Source of the DNA: Euonymus europaeus
Lineage: Eukaryota > Streptophyta > Magnoliopsida > Celastrales > Celastraceae
Length of the DNA: 64,000 nucleotides
Reading direction: 5' to 3'
NCBI GenBank assembly: GCA_963580455.1
Contig: OY756968.1
Span: 16,585,996 to 16,649,995 of the forward strand
How positions within the stretch are numbered: the first letter of the stretch is position 1; every line of letters begins with the position of its first letter. The notes beneath the pieces were generated by a model. It was given only the letters and a program-made list of their open reading frames with translations. It ran no database searches and was not told where the DNA came from. Position numbers and translations under genes: made by a program. This document shows positions 33,447-46,172 of the stretch, in pieces.

Positions 33447-34535
33447 TGTTAGCAAACGAAATATCAAAAATATGCATCGAAAACTACAAAAATTATACCT
33501 CTTGTAGCGTGCTTGATCAAATAATTTCTCCGGTAGAACTTCGATCGTACGAAGCCTTTAATCTGTCCACCAGAATCATAAGCTAAAGAAGGAATTTTGG
33601 AAAGTTTTCCAAAATTAGCAAAAACTTGCTTTTCCTAATTTTTGGATATTGTGTCTTAACCTTCCACTTTTGGAAATCCCACTTATTAAGAAGTGAAAGC
33701 GTTGGCAACCACTTTTGGTTGCCAACTAATCTTTCAACCATAAAAAGTGGCCCATAATTGAATAAGGATCCATATGTCTAATTAAGGACTAATGTGTTAG
33801 CATGTCCATTAATTAATCGGATCCAACCCGGTTTACAATAAACCTTATTCAATCAATAATTTGATTATTTTCATCTAATATAAATTATCGAATTTACACA
33901 ATACTTTTTCCAACCTCAGCTGAAACAAATATCATGTGATTCCTTTATGTGTGACTTTTTATGTTCATTACCGATTGACAATAAGAATAATATCAAACTC
34001 TTTGATATTAATTAAAGCAACTTTTCATCATTTCTTATAAATCACGAGTGATACATAACAGTAAATCGTGATTACCCAATCCATGATGAATACTTTCATA
34101 GAAACCTTTAATTACAATTACCATGTAATTAAATCCTTCCACTGTACAATATCCCAATTGAGTTTGAGGATCATGGATATCCATATTGTTTGTTCTAATA
34201 TCTCATATTAAATTGCATGAGACTCACAACCCTATCATTATAGGAAACAAATAGTATGCTGATCTTTCAAATTATTATTGTCCAATTAATAATTCTATGA
34301 TTAAGAACTTTATTTAAGATATTTATACTAGAGATCACTTGTCACTCATATTCTCAACTCTTGAGAATGATGTCTCTAATAAATATATGTGGACATATTT
34401 AATAAAACTATATAAATAGAAATATCAAATATATAATAAACTGCCATTTTAATTTAATCAACCAATACAATACAATTATAATATATGTTCCTAATACAAC
34501 CATATTGATTGGCTATACAGGAAATATATCTAACA
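33447..34535 (-). repeat. Z 3' LTR (1089 bp)
   Basis: Starts TGTTAGCAAACG and ends ATATATCTAACA in + coordinates. Next to it at 34536-34548 is the purine tract (reverse complement AAGTGGGAGATTG). Two near-perfect hairpins lie at 33593-33616 (AATTTTGGAAA, two bases, TTTCCAAAATT) and 33701-33726 (GTTGGCAACCA, four bases, TGGTTGCCAAC). Confidence 0.9.
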
Positions 34536-34819
34536 ATCTCCCACTTATTCTAAAGCCAATAGCTATGGTATCTCATACCCATCTTCTCTAGATGACGATC
34601 TAACTGCTGTAGAGTTAGAGCTTTAGCTAATGGATTAACAATGTTTTATGCTGATGCTATTTTCTACAAAACTACATCACCTTTTTCAATAAAATCTCTA
34701 ATAATGAGGAAATGTCTTTTGATATGTTTGAATTTCTTATGAGATCTTGGTTCCTTTGTCTGAGTAATTGCCCTATTGTTATCATAGTATAGTCGTACTG
34801 TTGATTCAATGGATGGAAC

Positions 34820-37800
34820 AACACCAAGTTATGTTACAAACTTCTTCATCCAAACCACTTCCTTTGCAGCATCCGATACAGCGATGTATTCAGCCTCTGT
34901 GGTAGAATCTACAGTAGTGCTTTGTTTGAAACTCTTCCAACACACTGCTCCACCATTACATATGAAAACCAACCCAGAGATAGACTTTCTATCATCAATA
35001 TCTATTTGAAAATGAGAATCAGTATAACAATCGATTCTCAAATCACCTCCTCCATATGTTAAGATCAATTCTTTAGTCCTTCTCAAATACTTAAGAATAT
35101 TCTTAACAGCTGCCTAATGTTCTTCACCAAAATTTGATTGAAACTTGCTTGTAACACTTACAATATGTGCTAAGTCAATTCTAGTACATAACATAGCATA
35201 CATCAGACTTCCAACTGCAGATGCATATGCAATCTTGGCCATTCTCTCTATTTCCTCAAGTGTCTTTGGAGACATTTCCTTAGAAAGGTGAATACCATGT
35301 CTATAAGGTAACAATAGATCTATCTCTAAAGATTCTAATTCCCAAAATATAGGTTGCTTCTCCCAAATCTTTCATGGAGAAAGTTTTTGACAACCAAACT
35401 TTAACTGAAGTAATCATTCCAACATCATCCCCAAAAAGGAGAATGTCATCAACATACAAGACTAGAAATGTGTTAGCACTCCCACTAACTTTCTTGTAAA
35501 CACATGGTTCATTTACATTTTTAATGAAACCAAACGATTTGATTGCTTCATCAAAACGGATGTTCCAACTCCTTAATGCTTGCTTAAAACCATAGATGGA
35601 TCTTTTAAGCTTGCACACCGTTTGTTTTCCACCCTTGGATTCAAAACCTTTAAGTTGTTCCATATAGATATCTTTCTCAATGTTTTCATTAAAGAATGAA
35701 ATTTTGACATCCAACTGCCATATCTCATAATCATAGTGTGCAGCTATGGCTAATAAAATCCTGATAGACTTCAACATAACAACTGGTGAAACATTTTCCT
35801 CATAGTCAACTCCTTGCCTTTGAGTATATCCTTTCGTAAACAGTCTTGCTTTATTGGTTTCTACCTTGCCATCTAAACCAATTTTCTCTTGTAGATCCAT
35901 TTGCATTCTATAGGTACAATACCTTCAGGAGAGTCCACAAGATTCCAAACTTGGTTTGAATACATTGAGTTTTTCAGATTTCATAGCTTCAAGCCATTTT
36001 GAAGAGTCAATATTAGATATTGCTTCTTCATAACTAGTACGATCATAACCATGATCTACATCTCCTTGAACAAACAACTCTTGTATATCATGTAGCAAGT
36101 TATACCGTGTTGATGGATGGATAACTCTACTAGATTTTCTAGGAGTTTGTGTGATGACATTACTTGCATCATTGGATTCTTGAATATGATCTTGATCATG
36201 TTGTGAAATATCAAATACTTCCTCAAGTTCTATCATTTTTCCAATACCTCCATTCTGAATAAACTCTTTTTCCAAAAAAATAGCATCTCTACTAATCATT
36301 ATTTGTGATCAGTGGGAATATAGAAGTAGTATCCCAAAGTTTTCTTTGGATATCCAACAAATCTACCTTGTTCAGATCTGGCCTCCAATTTATTTGTTTG
36401 CAGCTTCTTGATATGCACTAGACAACCCCAAATCCTAACATGTTTAAGACTTGAAGCCCTACCAACCCATATCTCATAAGGTGTCGTAGGAACATATTTA
36501 GAGGGAATTCTATTCAGCAAATAAGTTGCAGTTAGAAGACAGAAACCCCATAATAAAATGGGTAAATCCGTATAACTCATCATTGAACGTATCATTTCTA
36601 ACAAAGTACGGTTTCTCCTTTTAGATACACCATTCAACTATGGTGTTCCTAGAGGAGTCAATTGTGAAACAATGCCAAGTTCCTTTAGAAACATGTCAAA
36701 GTCCTGACTTAAGTATTCACCACCTCGATCTGATCGAAGAGCTTTGATACTTCTTCCAGTTTGATTTTCTACTTCAGCCTTGAATTCTTTGAACTTTTCA
36801 AAAGATTCATGCTTTTACTTCATTAACTACACATACCCATACCGTGATTGATCATCAGTAAAAGTAATGAAGTAGAAATAACCACCTCTAGCCATTTGAT
36901 TAAAAGGCTAACATACATCTGAATGTATTAATTCTAAAACTTCTATAGATCTTCGACTTTGTCCACGAAAAGGGTGATATGGTCATTTTGCCGTGAATAT
37001 AGGACTCACAAGTATAATAGGATTCTAAATTCGAGGATTTGATTAAACCCTCTTTTATCAACTTGTTAAGTCTTTCTTCTGCAATATGACCAAATCTAAG
37101 ATGCCACAAATATTTAGAATTACTTTTAGATGATTCTACTACATCATTGTCCACATCATGAGTTAGGAGCTTACCACTATTTATATTTAAATAAACAAAC
37201 CATTTATCAAATTTTCCATACCAACACATTCATTTCCAAAATGAATCTAACACACATTATTCTTATAATAGAATTCATAATTCTTCTGTGCCAATAGTCC
37301 CATATGAATCATGTTATTGAAAGCATTAGGAACAAACAAACAGTTATCCAAATTTAAAACATAAGCAAAAGGTAATTTAATAAAAGCAGTAGCAGCAACA
37401 TTTACTTTACTTGCTACTTTTATGACCACTTCTTTTGCTCTCAGAGTTCTACTTCTTCTTAGATCCCGTAACGACACACATATGTGGGAAGATGCACCAG
37501 TATCAATGATCCAAGAAATAGATGATGAGTAAATAGAACAATATTCTCAAGTTTACAAAAATTAGACATAGCTTCTGAAGGTGTTTCCTTTCCCTTGACT
37601 TTCATAGACTTGAGATATTCGGAACAGTTCCTTTTTCAGTGCCCATCCTTCTGACAAAAGAAACATTTTCCTTTATCTGTTGCTGGCTCCTTGTGCTTAT
37701 ATTTCTTTTTGGAAATCTTCTTAGAAGGTTTAGACGTAGAAGCTTTCTTGTTCTTCTTCTTCCTAGAAGATGAAGAAGCCACAAGAGCTTTCTTAACTGT

Positions 37801-38441
37801 CTTTCCCTTCATGTCCGCTTGAGCCATACCTGTCATAGTAAAATGTTTTGCTAAGGTGCACTCAATTTTGTTCGTATGAAAATTCAAAATGATCGATGAA
37901 AATGAATCAGGCAAGGACTGTAGTATCAAATCGGTCTGTAAGTTATAATCCATGTGAAAATTAAATTCTCAAGTTGTTCAATCAAATTGATCATCTTGAG
38001 AATATGATCTTCCACACTAGCACCTTCAGCTGTTCTCTTTTGGAACATTTCCTTAGATATATCATATCTTGCTGTCCTGCTCTACTCTCCATATAACTCT
38101 TTCAGATGAAGAATCATATCTTGAGCATCAACATAATTTTCATACTGTTTTTGACGCTCATTTGTCATTGAAGCCATAATATTACTTCTAGCTATCAAGT
38201 CATGCTTCTGCCACCTCTCATAAGTAGCCTTTTCCTCCTCTGTAAATACTTCAGGTAAGAATTTTTGAATAGGTTTGTCAAGGACGTAGCCAATCTTTTC
38301 GAAATTGAGAACTATTCTCAGATTTCTCAGCCAGTAAACAAAGTTCAACCCTGTAAGCCAGTTTGCATCCAAAATGTGTGCAAGTGCATTGGATTGAGTC
38401 ATACTCATGTGCTGTAGAAAACAAATAAAGATTATTAACAA
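34820..38441 (-). pseudogene. Z gag-pol polyprotein (decayed)
   Basis: Read on the - strand from Met 38441: gag (LTGLNFVYWLRNLRIVLNFE); zinc knuckle CFFCQKDGH at about 37640, cut by a TGA where Trp is expected; protease DTGASSHICV near 37500 in a shifted frame; GAG-pre-integrase YLWHLRFGHIAEERLNKL near 37110; integrase with RRNRTLLEMIRSMM near 36600; RT with YVDD at 35445-35456; RNase H with EAEYIAVSDAAKEVVWMK near 34850. Domain order is that of Ty1/copia (integrase before RT). Frameshifts separate most domains, so no full product is possible. Confidence 0.92.
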
Positions 38442-40437
38442 TAGTCTATATTATCCAAATAAATTTTGGTCTTTTAAAATTATTTGGTACCTCCCACTAA
38501 TTTTTCGTAACTCATACATCCCTATTTGAGTAACGAAAATCCTTATTAGAATTTCTAGTGAGGGATTGAGTTCTTATTAATGTTTCAGTATACCTCACGT
38601 TTAGTCATTTCTTGTAATACTTAAATCAATAAGTGAACAACTCTTATTCAATGTATCTCATACATGATTCAATCATTTTACTTTGGCTCCTAGTATGCAG
38701 ATTCTCACATTTCCTGGTTTCTTGAGCCATTATACATAGTTAAGTTAATCTCACTATCCAATAAAAATAAAAATTTAAATATTAATATCCTCACCTTTAC
38801 TGGTTTCTTGGACATCAATATATCTTTATATTTATAACATTTCATGCTTAATAAAGTATTAGAAACTTCACTTATGATTTATTATATTATTCCCATGATT
38901 TCTTCATGATCGATTATACATAATCATAAAATTTTCCGAAACTTTATATAGTGGAAAGCCACAATATAGTTTCATAAATTATACTGTTTAAAAACTTAAT
39001 ATTTAAACGAATGTTTAAATAGGTCTCATCTTAAATTGCATACATGCATAGTTAATTTTATTCTAAAAATATATCACATATATTTAACAGAAATAAATCC
39101 AACTAATCATGCATCAATTATTTATTCACACATATATCAAATAAACTCTAGAATAAATAATATGTATTTTAAATCATGCATCAATAATTAATTAAATGCA
39201 TCATATAAATTTTTTTATAATTAATCAACATTTAATTAATTCAATTTAAATATTATTTAATTAATTAGACACTAAACATAACAATCATGTAAGCCCGAAT
39301 TAATTAAATTATTAGAGCCGAATTAACAATTAAATAGGTCCATATAATATGGCCCAAACATTTCGGCCCATAAACTTGCATAGCCTGTGACCCAGTAATA
39401 TTTACTATTTCCACTGAAGCCCAATCTGGCCGTAAAGCATTGACAGCCCATAATCAATCTGACTTATGACTGAAATAGAAACAATTTCTAGCCCATGGTA
39501 AACCTGTATAGAAAAGATCCCCAAGCCTCTTCTGGCAACTTTGAAGATTCGGCCACGATCCATGTCAAGAAATCCAAGTCATATAACCCATCTCTTACAC
39601 ACGGATCATGAACGCACCTGCAAATTTTGCAGATTTGGGTTCACCAAAATTAATTGGTGTTAGCAGCGACTTCTGTCACACAAGGTAACGCCGAACACAT
39701 CCTTTATTTTTGGTAGATATGAGCCGAACAACCTGTCATTGCTATATGCAGCGATTCAACCCTTGACAACTTTGAAACCTACAATTTCCAAGCACCAGAA
39801 ACCATTGGACACTCTGGCTCCGTTTTTCTATAGATCTGACAAAAATGATTACGAATCTATGAAGTCCGCGACCCATTTCCATTAATCGAGTCAGATCCTG
39901 ACCCTTCTTCCTCACCTGGTAGCCATTTCTGGCAATGTTTCAAGATATTTCAAGGGGCAGAGATCTCATGGAATCAACTCTTGAATCCAATGAGATCACT
40001 GGAAGCCACTGCTGTCAGAAACATATATCAAGCATCCATGAGTTGCGGTGCCATTTTCGATGAGTTCAAGTGACAAAGATCACATAGTTTCAACTCTTTG
40101 AAGTTAGTGACCTTCTTTGTCAATTTTCACGATGACCATGGAACCTGCAAAAATTCACCAGAATCCAGTGCCATTTTCAACGACTTCAGATGATGGAAAT
40201 CAATTTGAGCTCAACATTTGTGTCCAACAGGATTTCTAGATGCCATGGCTGTAGAGATGAGCAGATTGGGCACTAAGAACAAATAGATCGGATGTTCAAA
40301 CTCCTCTCTTTGTTTCAACATGATTCACTCAAAAACATTTCAAGCCAAGAATCATTTGTGCAGTGTAAAATCGGATCCAAATCATATACATATATTATAA
40401 TTATATATCCACAATTAACGTGAATTTTATTAACAGT
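38442..40437 (-). other. Z leader sequence
   Basis: No coding sequence recognised. AT-rich from 38442 to about 39350, then mixed composition with loosely repeated phrases around 39840-40230 (CCATTTTCGATGAGTTCAAG and CCATTTTCAACGACTTCAGA). It ends where W's LTR begins at 40438. It is assigned to Z because it directly adjoins gag and no element boundary is visible. Confidence 0.55.
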
Positions 40438-42255
40438 GTGATGACTTGCCCCAAATATGAACTTAGGAATGATTGAAAGTTAGATGAGTTGAAACTGTAC
40501 TAGGCACACTAAGAGCGCCTAGTACAGTGGCGACAGAGAAGAAGATGTAGCGATGGGGCATCTAGGCACAACCCGGATTGGCAAACGTTTCTATGCACGC
40601 CAGAATAGCGCCCAAAACAGGGGGTTTTGGGGAGAAAACTCAGGTCCAGAGCACCAAAGCGCAACTCGAGCTGCTAATATACCCTTACGCGACCAAAACT
40701 TGTATTTTTCATTGGAGCTTCGACTTTTAGAGAGAGAGAGAGAAAAAAATAGAGAGAGGAAGAGAGATTCTTGAGAGATTTCAAAGGATTAAGGCTTGGA
40801 TTGAAGAAGGATTCCACAAAGTTAGGAAGATTTGAGGTAAGTTTCTAGTTTTCCATGAAATATAGGGTTTATGTGAATTTGATTGGAACTTCGAATGGGT
40901 GTTTTAGAATGATTTTATAGGTTGATTTGAGCCTACTTATGATGATATATACTAGGTTCATTGATGATTTGGTGGATTGAAGGCTTAAAGGCTTGAGTTT
41001 GACATATTTTGGTTTTCTAGAGTGAGAAATGTAACTTTCCTTGATTTGTTGGTTGGGTTTGTATTGATTGTGATTGTTGGGAATAGGTGATGAATTTTCT
41101 ATATGCTAGGTTTGTAAACTCAAACCCAAATATTCAGAAAAATTATAGCTTGTGATAGCTTGGAATTGAGGTAAGAGTTTTACCCCCATTTTCTTATTGT
41201 ATTATTTGTACTCTAAAGAGTATTTGTACTTCTTCATTGGTCATTAATCTTTATGTTCTTGCCTAAATTGTTCCTTAGGAAGAACGAACCCCTTTGTTGA
41301 TTATTGATTAGTTGCATACCTTTTTAATACTTAATCATATATTGGGCATGATAATTCTCGTTCATGCAGTATGTAGTTACATATATAAAAACGATTGTTG
41401 TGTATATACCTCTTTTGCACAAATTTATTGGACATACATTGTAGTTGCATCAAAACTATGAGTATGGACTCGTAGTATCCTTAGGTTCTATTTTATGTGA
41501 TGTTGGGTACCAAATGGGCACATTGTTGCCGAGATCAAGATTCCCATTGTAAAAGTGCACCTATGGTTGTCCGAGGCAAAGTGCAAGGGTTCCGAGGGTT
41601 TTCTGGAATATTCGTTGACTGGTGACAGGTGCTATAGGGTGTAGCTTATGATTATTCTTTATTGTGACATTTTAGAATGCATCTTGCTGCATTGAGCTTG
41701 CTTCAATACTCAGCCTCAAATCTTTATCACTATTTTATTTCCCTACTGAGCCTCTTGCCCACCCCATTTCTTTTCTCTATTCTTCAAGTGAGACTGGTGC
41801 TAAGAACCAGGCTACAGATCAATAAAAGGCGGCATGATATGGATGGCCACTCTATGAGCATTAGGATTTGTATTTGATATGTTGGAACTTGCTAGTTGTA
41901 GAGTACATTTAGTACTTTAATACAGTTGAATATTATGTTGCTAAATACCTTTTCAGTATGTTGGATGGAGGGTTGGGAGTGTATGCCGTGTGATCGGGAC
42001 TCCCGTACCTGTATGATGGACCATGGGTCCGGATTTGTACACTATGAAAGTCTTTGTTGATGATATTGATGTGATTATGTTATGGGTATTATTTGCATAA
42101 GATTAGGAGGCTGAGGCCCTCCCTAGAGTGTAATTGTGGTTAGATGGCCAAGGGCCCTACTAGCTTGCGAAATTGCTCTTATTGATTACATTTCTTGTAA
42201 AGTTGTGATATGTGACTCCGGGTTGGCATCCTCCGATATACGGGTCGGGGCATCA
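40438..42255 (+). repeat. W 5' LTR (1818 bp)
   Basis: Begins TGTGATGACTTGCCCC directly after Z leader sequence and ends GGTCGGGGCATCA. The expected duplication AACAG (40433-40437) cannot be checked because the other end is outside the window. Contains GA-rich runs at 40730-40770. Confidence 0.85.
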
Positions 42256-42260
42256 AAGTT

Positions 42261-42272
42261 TGGTATCAGAGC
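42261..42272 (+). other. W primer-binding site (initiator tRNA-Met)
   Basis: TGGTATCAGAGC, five bases after the LTR end. Confidence 0.92.
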
Positions 42273-42428
42273 GACTTTAGGTCTACGTAGGATCTTCGGT
42301 TGGGTGCTAAGTGTAAGTTAGTAAGTTTTCAGGCCATATCACAATCTCTGCTAATATGATACGTTTTCCTTATCTCTTAAATCCTCGTTAATGGAATTAT
42401 GTTGAGTATTTTATCTGTTGTGGCGTAG

Positions 42429-42794
42429 ATAAATACTCATAGAGAGACTTGTTCCACTTGCGCTGTGGCGACCCCGAGAGATGGCGGCAGGCGAGAGCGC
42501 CCTAGGGGCCGAGGTAGAGGAGTGGCATATGCTACTATTCGCACTCCTAGCACTCAAAATTCAGTGCCAAAGAATGACACCAATGAGAGGGTAGAGGAAA
42601 AAGTGGATATGGAGGATCAGGGAAGGACCATGGAGCCGATGTTATCGGAGGTACAAGTTGCTCCTACCAGTACTGCGGGGCAGCTTATGACTTTAGAGGC
42701 TTTGGTAGGTATAGTGATGAACTTACTTCAGACTATGTTGGTGCAGACACGGGCGCAAGTTGTGAGAGCACCAGAGGTCCGAAGTGAGGGACAG
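42429..42794 (+). pseudogene. W gag, N-terminal part
   Basis: Frame ATA-AAT-ACT-CAT-AGA at 42429 aligns with V's MNTHR start, so the start codon has mutated ATG to ATA; a GTG at 42465 is not a credible replacement. The frame runs through an Arg/Gly-rich segment (RRERPRGRGRGVAYA) and LEALVGIVMNLLQTMLVQ to CAG at 42792-42794, where V is inserted. Confidence 0.85.
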
Positions 42795-45054
42795 TGTAAC
42801 GCCCCAATTTTGGGAACGTTACGTGGTGCTCACCGCACCGTCCTAGGTTATCAATGTGATTCACAACACGAGGATTTAACTCTAGTTCGTCTAACTAAGT
42901 TAAATCTTCCAACAAAAATCCGGCAGCATCTCCCCGTAATTCGGGTAATGCCCACTTGATTAAACGCAGCATAACATCATATAATCACATCCCAACCTAG
43001 CAAGGCCTCCGGCCATCTAACAACAAGCAAATTCACAACATATGGCCTCAGGCCTTCTAACAGCATGCAAATTCACAACCTATGGCCTCAGGCCATCTAG
43101 CAGCATGCACAAACTGAATTCATGATTCATACATCACAATGATTCCACACAACCAATAAATAGGACTAAATGTCCACACCCGGTTCAGAAGTCCCACATC
43201 AATGGAATAACCTTCTAACCGTCCATAATCCACACCTTTCAGTGTCACGCAGTCAAGATATCACACAGGGAACCATTTCATACAAATATTTCAACAAAAA
43301 GGTTTAAGACTCTAATCCCAAACCTACACCCTCTCCAAGAGCCATCCATGCCACAACGTCTTCTCTACTGATCCGCACCTCTGGCACTAGTACCTGTCTC
43401 ACCTGTAGGGAGGAAGAAAAATAAAGGGTGAGCTAGAAGCTCAGTAAGGGTAAAGAGTAAAACAAGCAACATGGCGGTTATTAAAGAAAAGATAATGCAT
43501 CAATATGTTCTCTTCTATGCACATGTCACCTAACACAACCAATAGTCCGGGTATTCTCTTCGGTGTAAAACACATTCATCAATCCACCAGTTTTCAACTA
43601 TGGATTTACCAAACCTCAAATGTACTACATGGTTCCCAACCATCATGAATGAGAGCGCAATCATCATTCACATTACACCCGCGAAGGTTCTACCCGGTTG
43701 TGTGAACCCCGTCACACCCACACCTTAAGTGTGTTGTCTCACATGGAGTCATATCATCCGTGCCCATGCCTTGACACGCAACCATCCTCCCATGTGACTT
43801 TCAAGTAACCTATGGTATCCCGAGTCCATACCCGAGCATCCCATGCAAGCTCTAATGCTTTCATGCTCATGCCATGCCAAATACACATATATATCAACCT
43901 ATATATATACATACAACTACTAATGATGCATGACAAGATTCAAAACATGCTCAATGGATGATTGAACATGAAATTGGGCAATGCAATCTACATTTAGAAG
44001 AATATATAAATAAACCCTAGGTTCGTTCTTCTTTAGGCACGATAAGGCAAGAACACAAACAAAGAGACCAATGAGAATTTGAACCGAAATTTTGAAATCA
44101 ACGAACGATATTGAAGTAAGAAAGGGTCAAGAAATCCCCTACCTCAAGTTGAGCACAACACACAATTCCAAATTCGAAGAATTAGGGTTTAAATCCCCCT
44201 TTCACCAACCTAACCATATTTCATCATTCCAATTCATATATACATTTAATAACACACATTTATCATAACAATAACAATTCCAATACAAAATCCAAGAGAG
44301 ACTAACCTTCTTTCTCTAGAATTCCCAAATTCCTCCAAATTTCTCCAATAATCAAACTCAACCTAAACCAAGGATTGAAACCTATGAAACAACCTTAAAT
44401 TACCCTAAGAACAACATATGTAAACCCTACAATCGAACTCTAAAAGCATCCAAGTAGATCTACGAAAATCCTTAAGTTCCAAACCATAGGAAACTTACCT
44501 TAAACTTCCAAATCTCTTTTGATTCTTCCTTGAATGTTGTTAATCACCCACAATCCACTCCAAATCAAGCTTTATCTTGCCCAAATCACCTTATCTCTCT
44601 TCTTACCTCTCTCTTTCTCTCTCTACACGGAAGAAACCAAAAAAAATGAAGAAGAAGAAGCCATTCTCGCGTTTTAACTTGCTGGGTCAGGAGCTGGCGC
44701 TCTTCCAGCGCTCTAGCGCTGGAAAGGCACCCGACTCTCCCGAAAATGTGCTCTTCCAGTGCTCCAGCGCTGGAAGTGCATTCGACACTGCCCAAAATGC
44801 GCACTTCCAGCACTCCAGCGCTGGAAGGGCGCTCGACTCTGTCCCCTATTTTTTCCATGTTTTCTACTTTCACATTTACATCTGTCTCGATCTAAGCTTC
44901 GATTTGATATATTATGGGCCCGGAACGGACATGTATATCAAAAGTTATGGCTCATTTATCGAACCTAGCTCAAAAACTATTTTTCCATGATTCCGTACCT
45001 CACGGATCATCGGTAACTTGACTCAAAACTAAATTTTTGGGTCGGGGTTTCACA
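42795..45054 (-). repeat. V 3' LTR (2260 bp)
   Basis: Complete. Contains three 51-bp-spaced palindromic units (44703-44826) and, further right, a stretch (ACATGTATATCAAAAGTTAT near 44930) shared with the V-like LTR at 59311. The purine tract (AAGGGGGAAGGGATG on the - strand) adjoins at 45052-45066. Confidence 0.92.
44703..44826. repeat. Three 51-bp-period palindromes TTCCAGCGCT / AGCGCTGGAA
   Basis: Palindromic 22-mers at 44703-44724, 44754-44775 and 44805-44826 with arms TTCCAG(C/T)(G/A)CT and AGCGCTGGAA around two bases. The 5' LTR has only one degenerate copy at 51921-51942 and a collapsed TTCCAGCGCTGGAA at 51973. Confidence 0.92.
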
Positions 45055-46172
45055 TCCCTTCCCCCTTAAAGAAATTTCGTCCCCGAAATTATTCAATATC
45101 CCTGAAGTGTCGAACAACTCCGGATACTTCTCCCTCATTTTGGATTCAAGCTTCCAAGTTGCTTCTTCAACTCCATGGTACATCCACATCACCTTCACCA
45201 ATGGTATGACACTCGATCTTGTGATCTTGTCTTGGCGATCCACGATCTTCACCGGTTGTAGTGCGTAACTCCCGTCTTCCTCAACTTCTAATGGGGTCCA
45301 ATCCAACACATGCGACGGATCCGGCTCGTATTTCCGAAGCATTGAGACATGGAACACATTATGAACTCTTGCTAACTTAGGTGGTAAAGCCAAATGGTAT
45401 GCAACTGATCCCACTATTTCCAGAATTTCGAATGGCCCTACAAACCTTGGTGCCAACTTCCCTTGTTTACTGTATCGTGGAATGCCGCATCTCGGGCTGA
45501 CTTTCAAAAACACCTTGTCACCCACCGCAAACTCTAACGGTCTTCTCCTCTTATCAGCATTTGACTTCTGGCGACTCTGAGCTGTAATGAGCCGTCTTTT
45601 TATCTCTTCAACTCGTTCTTGATCTTCTTTGACCATCTCCAGTCCCGAAACTACTTTCTCACCGACTTCAGCCCAACACAATGGTGACCTGCAAGGTCTT
45701 CCGTATAATGCCTCGAAAGGAGCCATACCGATACTACTTTGGAATGAGTTGTTGTACACAAACTCAGCCAAGTATATGTACCGATCCCAACTCTTTCCGA
45801 AGTCCACCACACATGCTCTAAGCATATCCTCCACAATCTGTATAGTTCTCTCGCTCTGGCCATCACTCTGAGGATGGTAAGCCGTACTGAAATCTAGCTT
45901 AGTCCACAAAGCCTCTTGCAAACTGTTCCAGAATCTACCTGTGAACCGTGGATCCCGGTCTGACATGATAGATAATGGAACTCCATGCAGTTTCACAATT
46001 TCTCTCACGTAGTAATTGCTCAAAGATTCCAACGAATCTGTCTTGTTCATTGGTAGAAAATGTGCCGACTTAGTCAATCGATCCACAATCACCCATACCG
46101 TGTCGTATCCTTTCTAAGTCATTGGAAGTCCCGTCACAAAATCCATAGTGATCCTCTCCCACTTCCATTGCG
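45007..46172 (-). pseudogene. V integrase core and C-terminal chromodomain-like module
   Basis: Frame IVDRLTKSAHFLPM from 46092 carries the catalytic Asp regions (SIMSDRDPRFTGRFW) and YHPQSDGQSERTIQIVEDML with the catalytic Glu. Next come the GPFEILEIVGSVAYHLALPP module and the C-terminal VKVMWMYHGVEEATWKLES, a chromodomain-like end. It belongs to the same polyprotein as 46173-49841 but is separated by a one-base insertion in a G run near 46195 and a TAG near 46116. Confidence 0.92.

Larger units (their letters stand above)
33447..40437 (-). mobile_element. Z: Ty1/copia retrotransposon, 5' part outside the window
   Basis: In + coordinates: 3' LTR (33447-34535), purine tract, RNase H, RT, integrase, protease, gag (to 38441) and about 2.0 kb of leader up to 40437, where gypsy W begins. 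No primer site or second LTR appears before W, so the 5' LTR should lie beyond W's right end, outside this window. The LTR is homologous to solo LTR Y. Coding regions contain stops and shifts. Confidence 0.9.

Noticed and set aside
38442..40437. Possible host gene between Z gag and W
   Set aside because: No frame with family resemblance; position directly upstream of gag fits an untranslated leader.
40553..40774. 73-codon Arg/Glu-rich frame in W's LTR
   Set aside because: Produced by a GA-rich simple run; no homology.
42465..42959. Complete 164-codon gene starting at GTG 42465
   Set aside because: It is the W gag N-terminus fused by chance to the first bases of V's LTR; the original start is the mutated ATG at 42429.
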